The notes: generated by a model from the sequence alone, not told the origin. A stretch of DNA of 64,000 nt from Roseovarius sp. ZX-A-9 (GCF_028369135.1 NZ_JAPWHW010000010.1:1-64000); one strand, 5' to 3'; shown: positions 1 to 9,423, counted from the first letter of the stretch. Program-made: numbers and translations.

Positions 1-93
1 ATCGAGAACCCGCTGTTCTACAAGGAAAACACCCGCATGTTCTACGGCGACGCCAAGGACAGCATCACGAGCCTGCTCCCAAAACTCGACTGA
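1..93 (+). CDS. pntB: NAD(P) transhydrogenase beta subunit, C-terminal end (partial)
   Basis: Only the last 30 residues are in the window, ending at a TGA. They read IENPLFYKENTRMFYGDAKD and then a short tail, which matches the conserved end of PntB, where the NADP(H)-binding domain III closes with an NPLF(Y/F)K-N-x-(M/L)-(F/Y)GDAK signature. PntB is the membrane subunit of proton-translocating transhydrogenase, which makes NADPH from NADH using the proton gradient. A strong terminator follows 38 bases later, so this gene is probably the last of a pntAB unit lying to the left. The family call rests on the short tail only. Confidence 0.85.
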   Translation: MENPLFYKENTRMFYGDAKDSITSLLPKLD

Positions 94-131
94 GTAAGGC
101 AGGGCCAAGCAAGCCAAGACCAGATGAAATC

Positions 132-158
132 GGGCAGCCCTTGGGCTGCCCTTTTTTT
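132..158 (+). terminator. Rho-independent terminator after pntB
   Basis: A perfect 9-bp stem (GGGCAGCCC / GGGCTGCCC) with a TT loop is followed directly by seven T residues. It lies 38 bases after the pntB stop and before the next gene in the same direction, so it separates the two transcription units. Confidence 0.93.
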
Positions 159-286
159 GTACAATCTGCCCAGCCGGTGGTTCGGTATGCCGCTGTCTAC
201 CGTTAAGTCATTGATGTGACGATATAATCCATTTCCTTTTGGTGCAACTTGAGTAGATTGAGCGCAAATTGCCAGGAGCCCGCCCC

Positions 287-1567
287 GTGCCGCCCATCGA
301 AGACCATCCATTGCGTTATCAATTGTCGAACGAGTTGCACGCGCGGCCGTTTCCGTCGCTCAGCGCACCTGCAACTGCCGTCTACCTGGCGATCAAGCGC
401 ACCGAGGGCGCTGCCGCGCGAGATCTGGATGCCGACCGGGCGCACCTGATTGACCTGCTCGACCGGTTCGGCGCACCGCACCCGCGTCCCGATGCGAATC
501 ACTATTCCGGCGAAATCGGCCGGAACCGGCTGAAATGGGAAAGCCATACTGAGTTCGTGACCTACACCATCTTTCGCGACGGCATCTCTGATCGCGCGTT
601 TGACCCGTCGGAATTCGATGTCTTTCCTGCCGACTGGCTTGAACGGGCGCCGGGCGCGCGGATCACCTCTGCGATCATCCGTCTGGCCGAGCGGCCCGAG
701 GACGCCGTGTTGCGGGCCCAGAACGAGGATTGTTTTGTCGCCGAGAGCCTCGCGGTGGCACGGGTGCTTGATGATGCCGCGGTCGTGGCGGGGGATTTCC
801 GGATCGATCCGGCGGGCCACACCCGCTTTGCCGTCAGTGCATCGCCTGGCACGGGGCCGCGGCGGTTGGGCCGGATCGTGCAGCGTCTGTGCGAGATCGA
901 GACTTACAAATCCATCTCGATGCTGGGGTTCGCGCGGGTGCGCGGCATGTCGGCACGCATGGCCGAGATTGACACGGAACTGACCCGCCTCATCGCGGAA
1001 ATGAGTGCGGCCGACCAGCCTGCCGAGGATACGCTGAAGGCTCTGCTCGTCGTCTCGGCCGAACTGGAAGCGATGGTGGCGGAATCCTCGTTTCGGTTTT
1101 CTGCGACGGCGGCCTATCAGCGGATCGTTCACCAGCGCATCGAGGTGCTGCGCGAAGAGCGGTTCGAAGGCCGCCAGACCTTTGCCGAATTCATGATGCG
1201 TCGCTACGCCCCCGCGATGCGAACCATCGAGGCGACCGAACAGAGGCTTGGTGCGATGGCGGATCGTGCGATGCGGGCCGGTGACCTGCTGCGTACACGT
1301 GTCGACGTGGAGCGTAGTGCGCAGAACCAGGCGCTGCTGGAGAGTATGGACCGGCGCGCCGATGCGCAGCTACGCCTGCAGCGCACGGTTGAGGGGCTCA
1401 GCGTTGTCGCGATCAGCTATTATGCAGTCTCCCTGACGGGGTATCTGCTCTATCCGGTTGCCGCGAAACTCGGGGTCAGCGGTGGCGTGGTGACCGCTGC
1501 TGTCACGCTGCCGGTGATTGGTGTGGTCTGGTGGGTGATCTCGCGGATTCGCAAATCGGTGCATTAA
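287..1567 (+). CDS. DUF3422 family membrane protein
   Basis: This is a 426-residue protein of the DUF3422 family, whose function is unknown. The N-terminus (PPIEDHPLRYQLSNELHARP) carries the family signature, with NELHARPFP as the best known piece. The long middle is soluble and largely alpha-helical. Two hydrophobic helices near residues 371-396 and 400-419 end the protein, so it is probably tail-anchored in the inner membrane. I chose the GTG at 287 because AGGAG lies 8 bases upstream and the family begins at PP(I/L)EDHPLRY. A TTG 18 bases earlier is open but has no good binding site. The gene stands alone and faces the ABC transporter permease genes. Confidence 0.85.
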   Translation: MPPIEDHPLRYQLSNELHARPFPSLSAPATAVYLAIKRTEGAAARDLDADRAHLIDLLDRFGAPHPRPDANHYSGEIGRNRLKWESHTEFVTYTIFRDGISDRAFDPSEFDVFPADWLERAPGARITSAIIRLAERPEDAVLRAQNEDCFVAESLAVARVLDDAAVVAGDFRIDPAGHTRFAVSASPGTGPRRLGRIVQRLCEIETYKSISMLGFARVRGMSARMAEIDTELTRLIAEMSAADQPAEDTLKALLVVSAELEAMVAESSFRFSATAAYQRIVHQRIEVLREERFEGRQTFAEFMMRRYAPAMRTIEATEQRLGAMADRAMRAGDLLRTRVDVERSAQNQALLESMDRRADAQLRLQRTVEGLSVVAISYYAVSLTGYLLYPVAAKLGVSGGVVTAAVTLPVIGVVWWVISRIRKSVH

Positions 1568-1614
1568 AGCGCTTCGAGATTTAATCGAGGCATGAAGACA
1601 GTTCGAGGCGCTTT
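1566..1614. terminator. Possible bidirectional hairpin between convergent genes
   Basis: AAAGCGCTTCGA (1566-1577) can pair with TCGAGGCGCTTT (1603-1614) with one G-T pair, giving a 12-bp stem around a 25-base loop. The ends of the stem supply A/T runs on both strands. It sits exactly between the convergent DUF3422 and ABC permease genes. The loop is long for an intrinsic terminator, so this is tentative. Confidence 0.4.
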
Positions 1615-1618
1615 GGCG

Positions 1619-2467
1619 CTATCGCAAATTCCGCGGATCGCCACGGTCGCGCAGGCCGTCGCCGACATAGACGATGGCCAGCACCGACAGGGATATCAGG
1701 GCCCCGGGCCAGAGTGCGCGGCCGGGGTAATCGCTTAGATAAGCGGTGCCGTCAAAAAGCAGCCGCCCCCAAGTGGCGAAATCGGGCGGGAAGCCCAAGC
1801 CGAGAAAGCTGAGGGTGCTTTCGGTGATGATCGCCGCCGCGACGCTGAGCGTGGCCGAGACGATGATGGCCGAGCGCGTGTTGGGCAGCACATGGCGGGT
1901 GGCGATGGTCACACCCCTTGTGCCGGTGCTGCGCGCCGCCATGACGTAGCTGCGCCCCATCACGCTCAGCACTTCGCCGCGCACGACCCGCGCCGTGGGC
2001 ATCCAACTGGTCGCGCCGATGACGGTCACGACAAGCACGAAAATGCTCGTCTCGGGCCCGAACGCGGCGCTGAGCGGCGCGCGAAAGAGCGTGATCGCGA
2101 TCAGCACCAGCGGCAGCAGTGGCAGCGACAGGAAAAGATCCGTCAGCCGCATGAGCGGCCCATCGAGCCAGCGCACCATGCCCGCCAGCACGCCGATCGC
2201 CGTTCCGAGCGCGACCGAGACAAGCATCGCCAGCGCACCGACGCCCAGCGAGATGCGCCCGCCCGCCAGCACCCGCGCCAGCAGATCCCGGCCCAGTTGA
2301 TCGGTCCCCAGCGGATGCGCGGCACTGGGCCCTTGGTTGCGCGCGGCGAGGTCCATCTGATCGACAGGCAGCCCCCAGAGCATCGGCCCCAGAGCCGTGC
2401 TCAGGACGATGAGCCCTAACAGCCAGGCCCCGAACCACAGGGCGAGAGGGCGGCGCGCGTTAGTCAT
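1619..2467 (-). CDS. Peptide/opine-type ABC transporter permease (DppC/OppC family)
   Basis: The 282-residue integral membrane protein is the second permease of a peptide-class importer. The N-terminal part carries the motif AAHPLGTDQLGRDLLARVLAG (in part), typical of the OppC_N/BPD_transp_1 domain arrangement, and the C-terminal part contains the cytoplasmic coupling loop with ESTLSFLGLGFPPDFATWG. About six membrane segments are visible. I set the start at the ATG at 2467, which overlaps the stop of the upstream permease by 8 bases; an in-frame upstream extension would run into that gene. It forms one minus-strand unit with the other permease and the binding protein. Substrate cannot be read from the sequence. 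Confidence 0.9.
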   Translation of the reverse strand: MTNARRPLALWFGAWLLGLIVLSTALGPMLWGLPVDQMDLAARNQGPSAAHPLGTDQLGRDLLARVLAGGRISLGVGALAMLVSVALGTAIGVLAGMVRWLDGPLMRLTDLFLSLPLLPLVLIAITLFRAPLSAAFGPETSIFVLVVTVIGATSWMPTARVVRGEVLSVMGRSYVMAARSTGTRGVTIATRHVLPNTRSAIIVSATLSVAAAIITESTLSFLGLGFPPDFATWGRLLFDGTAYLSDYPGRALWPGALISLSVLAIVYVGDGLRDRGDPRNLR

Positions 2468-3467
2468 AGCGGATCCTCGGGTCGAGCGCGCCATAGGCCA
2501 GATCAGCGATCAGATTGCTGACCACGATCAACGCCGCCAGAAGCACGGTTATGGTCTGTACCGTGGGCAGGTCGTTGGCCTGGATCGAAGTGATCAGCAA
2601 ATGCCCCACGCCGTTCACACGAAATATTTGCTCGGTCACGATGGCCCCGGCAAAGATCTGCGGCAGTCCCAGTGCGATCACGCTGACCACCGGCACCAGC
2701 GCATTCGGCAACACATGCCGCAGCAGCATGCCGCCTTCGCTGACGCCGCGTGCGCGTGCTGCGCGCACATAGTCCTGCCCCAAATGGTCGAGCATGGCAC
2801 TGCGCATGTAGCGGCTGATCTGCGCTGTGGTCTGCAGGCTGAGCACTGCGACGGGCAGGGCCATCTGCCTCAGCTGTTGGGTAAAGCTATCCCAGCCAGA
2901 GACCTGCAGTGTCGTGTCATAAACCGACGGGAGCCATTCCAGATGCACACTGAACAGCAGGATCAGCAAAACGCCCGAGAAAAACGGCGGCACGGCAAAG
3001 CCGATGATGCTGACCCCGGTGGCGATCTGGTCAAACGCGGAATACTGACGGTAGGCCGACCAGATGCCGATGGGCAGCGCCAGCATCGTGCCAACAAGAT
3101 AGGCCAGCCCGACTACCCAGAGCGTCTGCGGCAAGCGCTGGCCGATCAATTCCATCACCGGGCCACGGGTCTGCCAGCTTATCATCCGGGTCTGCCCCTC
3201 GGCCAGAGCTGTACCGAACAAGTTGTCGATCCACACCGACGGCTCGACCACGCCGAGCTGCCAGAGCCATTTGCCAAAGCGCACATGGCTGGGGGCATCA
3301 AGGCCAAGCGCCTCGCGCATCTGCGCCTTGACTTCGGGCGAAATCGACAGCGGCAGCCGGGCCATCGGGTCGCCGGGTGCCAGTTCCATCAGGGCGAACA
3401 CGATCAGGCTGATTGCCAGCAATGTCGGCAAGGCCATGGTCAGGCGGCGGATGGTGTAGTTCAGCAT
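2460..3467 (-). CDS. Peptide-type ABC transporter permease (DppB/OppB family)
   Basis: This is a 335-residue inner-membrane permease. It opens with MLNYTIRRLTMALPTLLAIS, the usual N-terminal membrane helix of DppB/OppB proteins, followed by the LAPGDP motif, a large periplasmic loop, and a C-terminal block of membrane helices with the coupling loop around RARGVSEGGMLLRHVLPNAL. Length and layout are normal for the family. The gene lies 54 bases after the binding protein and overlaps the next permease by 8 bases, so the two permeases are translationally coupled and would form the heterodimeric channel of the importer. Confidence 0.92.
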   Translation of the reverse strand: MLNYTIRRLTMALPTLLAISLIVFALMELAPGDPMARLPLSISPEVKAQMREALGLDAPSHVRFGKWLWQLGVVEPSVWIDNLFGTALAEGQTRMISWQTRGPVMELIGQRLPQTLWVVGLAYLVGTMLALPIGIWSAYRQYSAFDQIATGVSIIGFAVPPFFSGVLLILLFSVHLEWLPSVYDTTLQVSGWDSFTQQLRQMALPVAVLSLQTTAQISRYMRSAMLDHLGQDYVRAARARGVSEGGMLLRHVLPNALVPVVSVIALGLPQIFAGAIVTEQIFRVNGVGHLLITSIQANDLPTVQTITVLLAALIVVSNLIADLAYGALDPRIRYD

Positions 3468-3521
3468 TGTGGGCGCCTATCGGGGAGCGCGGGCTTTTTG
3501 GGCTGCGCGCGCCCGATCCCG

Positions 3522-5219
3522 TCAGTTCTTGATACGGTGCCAGTCGGCGATATTCCACAGTTCGCTGTCCCAGGCATTGATTGCGACGCCGCCGAGATCG
3601 TGGACAAGCGCAGATACGCGGCCGCGATCCACAAGCGGCAGCACGACACCGTTCTCCACCAAAGCGTCACTCATCGCCTTTGCCAGCGTGGTGCGGGCGT
3701 CGATTCCGCCGGTGACGGCCATTTTCGCGGCCATCGCGTCATAGGCCGGATCACACCAGCGGCTGACATTGCTGCCCTGCCACTGGTTTTCTGGCGTCGG
3801 GGCCTTGCCGCAGGTCCAGCTGGCCAGATAGTTCTCGGGATCGGTGCCATCATAGGCGCCGGCGAACATCTGAACATCGGCATAGAACCTCTGCATCGTG
3901 TCCGGGCTGCCCGGATCGGTGCCGAAAAATACCGACGCATCGATGTTGCGCAACTCCGTCTCGATGCCGATCTGGCGCCACCATTCCTTGATCACCGCCT
4001 GAAAATCCTGCCGCACGGCGTTGGTGGATGTCTGGAACACAAGGCGCAATTTGGTACCGTCCTTGTCCCGCACGCCGTCGCCATCGCTGTCCACCCAACC
4101 CGCCTGATCCAGCAGCGCCCGCGCGCCTTCCAGATCCTGTTGCAGGCAGGCGGGGTCAGTGTCACCGGCGGCGAAGGGGAGCAGATTGCAGGCGGGGCGC
4201 CCGGCGGGGCCATAACCGATCTCGGACAATAGCCGCCGGTCCAGCGCCATCGAAAGGGCCCGCCGGACGGCCGCATCGCTGAGCACGGGGTTGGGATGCG
4301 CCGCCGTGGAGCGCGCGGCGCCCAAGTTTGGGTCGGGATCGGAGAAATTCACCGCGATCCGCTCGACCAGCGAGCCGAAAGCGCTGATCACCTTGCCTTT
4401 GCCACGCGCCTGCTTGCGCAACAGCACATCGGGGCTGAGTTGCAAGTTCCAGGCGTAGTCGAACTCGCCCGTTTCCAGCACCGCGCGTGCCGCGCCCTCG
4501 GCGGTGCCGCCACCCTTGATCGTGACCGTGGCAAAGCTGGGTTTCCACGGATCGCGGTATTCGGGGTTGATCTCGTAGACGACAACATCGCCCGGCCGGA
4601 ATTCCTTGACGCGGTAGGGACCGGTGCCGATGGGCGCAAAGTTCGCTTCGGTACAGGTGGGGGCGCGCGTCCCGAGGCAATCCGCGAATTGCGCGGCCTG
4701 CAGAATCGGGGCCTGCGCCCCGACAAACGGCCCGTAGGGGAACGGCTTGGGCTTGGAAAAGACCACGGTGGCGGTTCGTGGATCGGGCGTTTCGACATCC
4801 ACCACATCCGTGAATTTCGCAACCTGGGCACAGCCGCCGCCCTCTGCGGTGCAATATTGCCAGCTAAAGCGCAGATCGGCAGAGGTCACGGCAGTGCCAT
4901 CAGACCAGCGCAGCCCGTCTTTCAGCCGCCAGGTGATACGGGTCTGGTCGGCGCTGACGCCGCCATTTTCCAGCGTCGGCAGCTCGTCAACCAGCCAGGG
5001 GATCATCTCGCCGGTGGGATCATATCGCACCAGCGGTTCCAGTATGAGGCTGGCAGCGTCGTTGTCCTTGATCCCACCCGACAGATACGGGTTGAGCGTC
5101 GTTGGCGACTGCCAGTACAGGATTCGTACCTCGCCATCCGCGCCGCGTTCGGCGGCGCCGAGCGGCAGCGCCATGAGCGTGCCAAGCGCCATTCCCGTGA
5201 GCGTGGTGGATAAGGTCAT
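3522..5219 (-). CDS. Extracellular solute-binding protein of peptide-type ABC transporter (SBP family 5)
   Basis: The 565-residue periplasmic protein captures substrate and delivers it to the two permeases encoded downstream. It belongs to SBP_bac_5: the segment LNPYLSGGIKDNDAASLILE and later WRLKDGLRWSDGTAVTSADL are the family's usual blocks. The first 22 or so residues (MTLSTTLTGMALGTLMALPL then GAA) form a signal peptide without a lipobox, so the mature protein is soluble. I preferred the ATG at 5219 because the signal peptide starts there; the frame is open 24 codons further but that stretch does not look secretory. Substrate is unknown. Peptides, opines or nickel are all carried by this family. 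Confidence 0.9.
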   Translation of the reverse strand: MTLSTTLTGMALGTLMALPLGAAERGADGEVRILYWQSPTTLNPYLSGGIKDNDAASLILEPLVRYDPTGEMIPWLVDELPTLENGGVSADQTRITWRLKDGLRWSDGTAVTSADLRFSWQYCTAEGGGCAQVAKFTDVVDVETPDPRTATVVFSKPKPFPYGPFVGAQAPILQAAQFADCLGTRAPTCTEANFAPIGTGPYRVKEFRPGDVVVYEINPEYRDPWKPSFATVTIKGGGTAEGAARAVLETGEFDYAWNLQLSPDVLLRKQARGKGKVISAFGSLVERIAVNFSDPDPNLGAARSTAAHPNPVLSDAAVRRALSMALDRRLLSEIGYGPAGRPACNLLPFAAGDTDPACLQQDLEGARALLDQAGWVDSDGDGVRDKDGTKLRLVFQTSTNAVRQDFQAVIKEWWRQIGIETELRNIDASVFFGTDPGSPDTMQRFYADVQMFAGAYDGTDPENYLASWTCGKAPTPENQWQGSNVSRWCDPAYDAMAAKMAVTGGIDARTTLAKAMSDALVENGVVLPLVDRGRVSALVHDLGGVAINAWDSELWNIADWHRIKN

Positions 5220-5366
5220 TTTGCGTCCAACATTTTGTGTGAAAATCCGTATCGCGCGAATGAATCGCAATTGCACGGTTAAATCAAACATAGCATCGTT
5301 TGTGGGTACAGTTTTCGATTTGTCGCAGTTTTAAGCCACACCGGGCATGTGCCGCAGGCTTGTGAT

Positions 5367-5396
5367 TTGACACCGGCGGGCGGCAGACACTAGCGT
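5367..5396 (+). promoter_or_regulatory. Candidate sigma-70 promoter for the ABC ATPase gene
   Basis: A consensus -35 (TTGACA, 5367-5372) is followed after 18 bases by TAGCGT (5391-5396). It sits 36 bases before the start codon of the ATPase gene, in the divergent gap between the binding protein and the ATPase. The -10 is poor, so the call depends mainly on the -35 and the position. Confidence 0.45.
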
Positions 5397-5431
5397 GCAA
5401 GGCCCGCCGCGAGATCATCCAGAGGCATTTC

Positions 5432-7186
5432 TTGTCCACACCGCCGATTCTGAGCCTGCGCAACGTCAGTGTTGCCTTTGACCGCGGTGCCGCTGGCCCC
5501 GTCATGGCCCTGCGCGGACTGTCGCTGGATCTGTACCCCGGCGAGGCGCTCTGCCTCGTGGGGGCGTCGGGGGCGGGCAAATCCATTTTGAGCCTGGTGG
5601 CCCTGCGGCTGGAAGGGCATGACGGGGCAGTGCTGACCGAGGGGCAGATCCTGCTCAATCAATCAGGCGGGCAGGTGGATTTGGCCCGTGCAGATGCCGC
5701 GCAGCTTCGTGCGCTGCGCGGCGCGCGGATCGGGCTGATTTTTCAGGACCCCTCGACGGCATTGAACCCAGTGAAGACGATCGGCGCGCAACTGATCGAA
5801 GTGCTGGCGCTGCATCGCGGGATGGCACGCAGCGCGGCCCGCAGCGAGGCGGCGGCATTGCTGCGCGAGGTGATGATGCCCGAACCCGAAATGCATCTGA
5901 GCCAGTATCCGCATGAATTGTCCGGCGGGTTGCGCCAGCGTGCAATGATCGCGATTGCCCTGGCCGGAGAGCCGCGAATCCTGATTGCCGACGAGCCGAC
6001 GACCGCGCTTGATGTGTGCGTGCAGGCCGACATTCTGGCGCTTCTGGACCGTCTGCGCAGCCAGCGCGGCATTGCCTTGCTGCTGATCACCCACGACATG
6101 GGCGTGGTCGCGCAGATCGCCGACCGGGTTGCGGTGATCGACGCCGGGCGCATCGTCGAAGAAGGACCGGTGCGCGAGATTTTTCAGGCACCGCGCCATG
6201 CGGAAACGCAAAGGTTGTTGCGCGCAGCGCAGCTCGGACAGAGCACACCATCCCCGCCTTTGTCCCCGGCAGAACCTGTGTTGGAGGTGCGTGGCCTCAG
6301 CCTCGGCTATCCACGCCGCAGCGGTCTGATGCGGCGGATCACCGGCCGGACAGAAGCAGTGCGTGATGTCAGTTTCAGCATCGACCGCGGCGAAACATTG
6401 GCGCTGGTTGGCGAATCTGGCAGCGGAAAATCCTCGGTGGCGCGGGCGCTGATGCAATTGGAAGGTTTCGACGCTGGCGAGGTATTGCTGGAAGGCACGG
6501 CACTGACCGGGTTGCGCGGTGCAGCACTGCGAAACAGGCGCGCGCGCTTGCAGATGGTGTTTCAGGATCCGGCGGACGGTCTTGATCCGCGTCTGACGCT
6601 GGGCGCCCAAGTGGCTGCCCCTTTGCAGAATTACGGGATAGGCAAGCGGCGCGAACGGCTGGACCGTGTCAATGCGCTGTTCTGCGCGGTCCAGCTGGAT
6701 CCGGCCCTGATGCAGCGCTACCCGCATCAGGTTTCCGGTGGGCAGCGTCAGCGTGTGGCGATTGCCCGGGCGCTGGCGCTGAATCCGGCGGCGCTGATCG
6801 CGGACGAAGCGGTAACCGCGCTCGATGCACCGGTGCGGGCAGAAATACTGGAGCTTTTCGGCAGCTTGCAGCGCGAACTCGGCCTCGGCATTCTGTTCAT
6901 CAGCCATGACATCGGCACGGTCTCAAGGATTGCGCACCGGGTCGCGGTGATGCATCGCGGGCGGATCGTGGAACATGGCCCGACGCCCGCCGTGCTGGAG
7001 CGTCCGGCCCATGCCTATACACGTGCGCTGTTGGCCGCTGTCGTGCATCCAGACCCCGAAAAACGCCTGAATCGCGGGCCGTTGCAGGATGCCGCATGGC
7101 CCGAGATCCCGTCCGGTTCCGACTTACCGATGCAGTATAGTCGGGTGGGTCCAAAGCACTTTGTTCTGTCGCCGCAAACCGGATAA
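5432..7186 (+). CDS. Fused double ATP-binding protein of peptide-type ABC importer (DppD-DppF type)
   Basis: This 584-residue protein contains two complete nucleotide-binding domains. The first has Walker A GASGAGKS (residues 44-51), signature LSGGLRQR and Walker B ILIADEP. The second has Walker A GESGSGKS (near residue 328), signature VSGGQRQR and Walker B ALIADEA. Both keep the catalytic glutamate after the Walker B aspartate, so both sites should hydrolyse ATP. Most dipeptide importers use two separate ATPases; here a short linker near residues 255-275 joins them. The gene is divergent from the permease/binding protein unit and powers it. The start is a TTG preceded by AGAGG. An M20 amidohydrolase follows in the same direction. 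Confidence 0.92.
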   Translation: MSTPPILSLRNVSVAFDRGAAGPVMALRGLSLDLYPGEALCLVGASGAGKSILSLVALRLEGHDGAVLTEGQILLNQSGGQVDLARADAAQLRALRGARIGLIFQDPSTALNPVKTIGAQLIEVLALHRGMARSAARSEAAALLREVMMPEPEMHLSQYPHELSGGLRQRAMIAIALAGEPRILIADEPTTALDVCVQADILALLDRLRSQRGIALLLITHDMGVVAQIADRVAVIDAGRIVEEGPVREIFQAPRHAETQRLLRAAQLGQSTPSPPLSPAEPVLEVRGLSLGYPRRSGLMRRITGRTEAVRDVSFSIDRGETLALVGESGSGKSSVARALMQLEGFDAGEVLLEGTALTGLRGAALRNRRARLQMVFQDPADGLDPRLTLGAQVAAPLQNYGIGKRRERLDRVNALFCAVQLDPALMQRYPHQVSGGQRQRVAIARALALNPAALIADEAVTALDAPVRAEILELFGSLQRELGLGILFISHDIGTVSRIAHRVAVMHRGRIVEHGPTPAVLERPAHAYTRALLAAVVHPDPEKRLNRGPLQDAAWPEIPSGSDLPMQYSRVGPKHFVLSPQTG

Positions 7187-7218
7187 CAAAGACCCGAATT
7201 GATACAGAGGAGCGCGTT

Positions 7219-8379
7219 ATGCCTGTCAAGAATCGCTTTGCAGAAATGCACGATGAAATCACCGAATGGCGCCGCGATATCCACGCGCATCCCGAACTGA
7301 TGTTCGACACACACCGCACCAGTGCACTGGTCGAGGAAAAGCTGCGCGCGTTCGGCTGCGATGAAGTTGTCAGTGGCATCGGTCGCACCGGGGTCGTCGG
7401 CGTCATCCGGGGGCGTGAAACCACCTCTGGCAAAGTGGTGGGCCTGCGCGCAGATATGGACGCTCTGCCGATCCATGAGGCTACTGGGCTGGATTATGCC
7501 AGCAAGACACCGGGGAAAATGCATGCCTGCGGTCATGACGGTCACACTGCGATGCTGCTGGGGGCGGCGAAATACCTCTGCGAGACGCGCAATTTCGATG
7601 GGACGGCGGTCGTCATCTTCCAACCCGCCGAAGAGGGTGGTGGCGGCGCCAAGGTGATGTGTGATGACGGGTTGATGGACCGGTTCGGCATTCAGGAAGT
7701 GTATGGAATGCACAACTGGCCCGGTGTCCCGTTGGGACAATTCGCGATCCGGCCCGGCCCGTTCTTTGCAGCGACCGATATGTTCGAGGTGACGCTGAAC
7801 GGGCGCGGTGGCCATGCGGCCAAGCCTCACGAGACGATTGATCCCATCGTGATGGCCAGCCAGATGGTCATGGCGCTACAGACCATCTCCAGCCGCAACG
7901 CCGATCCGACCGAGCAGATCGTGGTGTCGGTCACGTCGATCGATTCCTCCTCCACCGCGTTCAACGTCATCCCGCAATCGGTGCTGTTGAAAGGCACCGT
8001 GCGTACGCTCAACCCCGAGATACGCGATCTGGCCGAGACGCGGTTTGCAGCTATTTGCGCGCATACCGCACAGGCGATGGGTGGGACGGCAGAGGTCAGG
8101 TATGATCGCAACTATCCGGTTATGGTGAACCATCCGGCGCAGACCGAATTCGTTGCCGACGTGGCGCGCCGTGTCAGCGGCGATTGCGCCGCGGCGCCGC
8201 TGGTCATGGGGGGCGAGGATTTCGCCTATATGCTGGAGGAACGCCCGGGGGCCTATATCCTTGTCGGTAACGGCGACACGGCGATGGTGCATAACCCCGA
8301 ATACAATTTCAGCGATGCCGCCATTCCCGCCGGGTGCAGCTGGTGGGCCGAATTGGTCGAACAGCGCATGCCGGTCTGA
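7219..8379 (+). CDS. M20 family amidohydrolase (hippurate hydrolase/aminoacylase type)
   Basis: The 386-residue enzyme is a metal-dependent amidohydrolase that cleaves N-acyl amino acids or similar amides in the cytoplasm. The metal and catalytic motifs of the M20D/HipO group are intact: GLRADMDALPIHE, MHACGHDGHTAML, QPAEEGGGGAKVM and, near the end, GGEDFAYM. GAGGAG precedes the ATG at a good distance. It lies 32 bases after the transporter ATPase in the same direction, which suggests that the transported compound is an acylated amino acid or peptide hydrolysed by this enzyme; that link is inference. A paralogue begins at the right edge of the window (63787). Confidence 0.9.
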   Translation: MPVKNRFAEMHDEITEWRRDIHAHPELMFDTHRTSALVEEKLRAFGCDEVVSGIGRTGVVGVIRGRETTSGKVVGLRADMDALPIHEATGLDYASKTPGKMHACGHDGHTAMLLGAAKYLCETRNFDGTAVVIFQPAEEGGGGAKVMCDDGLMDRFGIQEVYGMHNWPGVPLGQFAIRPGPFFAATDMFEVTLNGRGGHAAKPHETIDPIVMASQMVMALQTISSRNADPTEQIVVSVTSIDSSSTAFNVIPQSVLLKGTVRTLNPEIRDLAETRFAAICAHTAQAMGGTAEVRYDRNYPVMVNHPAQTEFVADVARRVSGDCAAAPLVMGGEDFAYMLEERPGAYILVGNGDTAMVHNPEYNFSDAAIPAGCSWWAELVEQRMPV

Positions 8380-8382
8380 AAC

Positions 8383-9423
8383 TCAGCCTTCTGACCACAT
8401 CGCCTCATAAACCGCGCCGATCCCGTCCGCCTCGCGCTGGATGCTGAAATGGATCTCGGCGGCGTCGCGCGCAGCGCTGCTCATGGCGGCGTGGCGTGCG
8501 GGGTCGCTCAGCAGCATCCGCAGCGCATCAGCGGTGTCTTGCGCATCGTCGGTGGTGATTAACCCCGTGCGGCCCTGCGCCGCAAAGCTACGGTAATAGC
8601 CCGCATCGGTGGCGACGAACGGCACGCCGCTGGCCATGCCTTCCAACGGGGCCATGCCGTAGCCTTCGTAGCGTGGCAATTGCACCACGGCCGAGAGGCC
8701 GCGCAGCAGCGCAGGCAGCGCCTCGGGGGCGACTTCGCCGGGAAAAAGGATACGGTCCGACAAGCCCGCGGTTGCGATCTGATCCTTCAGGTTTTGCAGA
8801 AACGCCTTGTCGGCTGTGGCGGCGCGTCCGATGACCAATGCGGTCACGTCCGGCTGATCGGGCAGCAGGCGTAACATCGCAGCGACAAAGCGGTCGGTGC
8901 CCTTCTCGGCGCGGATGCGGCCGATCGTGGCAATCCCCCGTGCCCCGGGAAAGCCGGTTGCAGCCCAAGCCTTGTCACGGTCGGCGGCGGGAAAAAACCG
9001 TTCCGTGTCAACGCCGTGCGGCACAACCGCGCGCACATGCGGCACAAATTCCGCAGCCCGGTCAGTGGTGGCGATGATCGCATCCATGCGCGAAATCAAC
9101 CAGCGCGGCACCAGTGAATGCCGCCGCTGGGCCGCAGAGGTAAAGACGATGCGCACCGGCAGGCGCAGCACATCGCGCGCCCAGAGCGCCTTGCGCATTT
9201 CTGGGTTTCGCCGCACATGCCAGAGGATGAACGGACGCCCCGAGGGGACTGCACGCGATAGCCGCAGCGCCACAGCGGGCGAGATAGGGTCGGGGCAGCC
9301 GGGCAGCGCGTGACCGGCGAGCGCCAGATCGTAGCGGCTGGCCTGCTGGCGCACCACGCCGGCCGCAGTGGCCGAAACACCGGTGAAATTGCGGTTGAAA
9401 TTGGTGACGATCAGCTCTGGCAC
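8383..9423 (-). CDS. GT4 family glycosyltransferase, LPS core type (LpcC-like)
   Basis: The protein has about 346 residues if it starts at the GTG at 9423 (VPELIVTNFNRNFTGVSATA). It has the GT-B fold layout: an N-terminal acceptor domain with the NFTGVSAT block and a C-terminal donor domain with GRIRAEKGTDRFVAAM, and RYEGYGMAPLEGMASGVPF containing the EX7E-type donor-binding motif. The start resembles rhizobial LPS core mannosyltransferase LpcC, but the sugar is not certain. It lies 32 bases after waaA on the same strand, so a role in lipopolysaccharide core assembly at the inner membrane is likely. The open frame extends 41 codons upstream into waaA, and I treat that as read-through. Confidence 0.8.
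   Translation of the reverse strand: MPELIVTNFNRNFTGVSATAAGVVRQQASRYDLALAGHALPGCPDPISPAVALRLSRAVPSGRPFILWHVRRNPEMRKALWARDVLRLPVRIVFTSAAQRRHSLVPRWLISRMDAIIATTDRAAEFVPHVRAVVPHGVDTERFFPAADRDKAWAATGFPGARGIATIGRIRAEKGTDRFVAAMLRLLPDQPDVTALVIGRAATADKAFLQNLKDQIATAGLSDRILFPGEVAPEALPALLRGLSAVVQLPRYEGYGMAPLEGMASGVPFVATDAGYYRSFAAQGRTGLITTDDAQDTADALRMLLSDPARHAAMSSAARDAAEIHFSIQREADGIGAVYEAMWSEG

Noticed and set aside
2397-4232. 611-codon open frame antisense to the ABC permease and binding protein genes
   Set aside because: It crosses two well-supported genes and has shadow-type composition.
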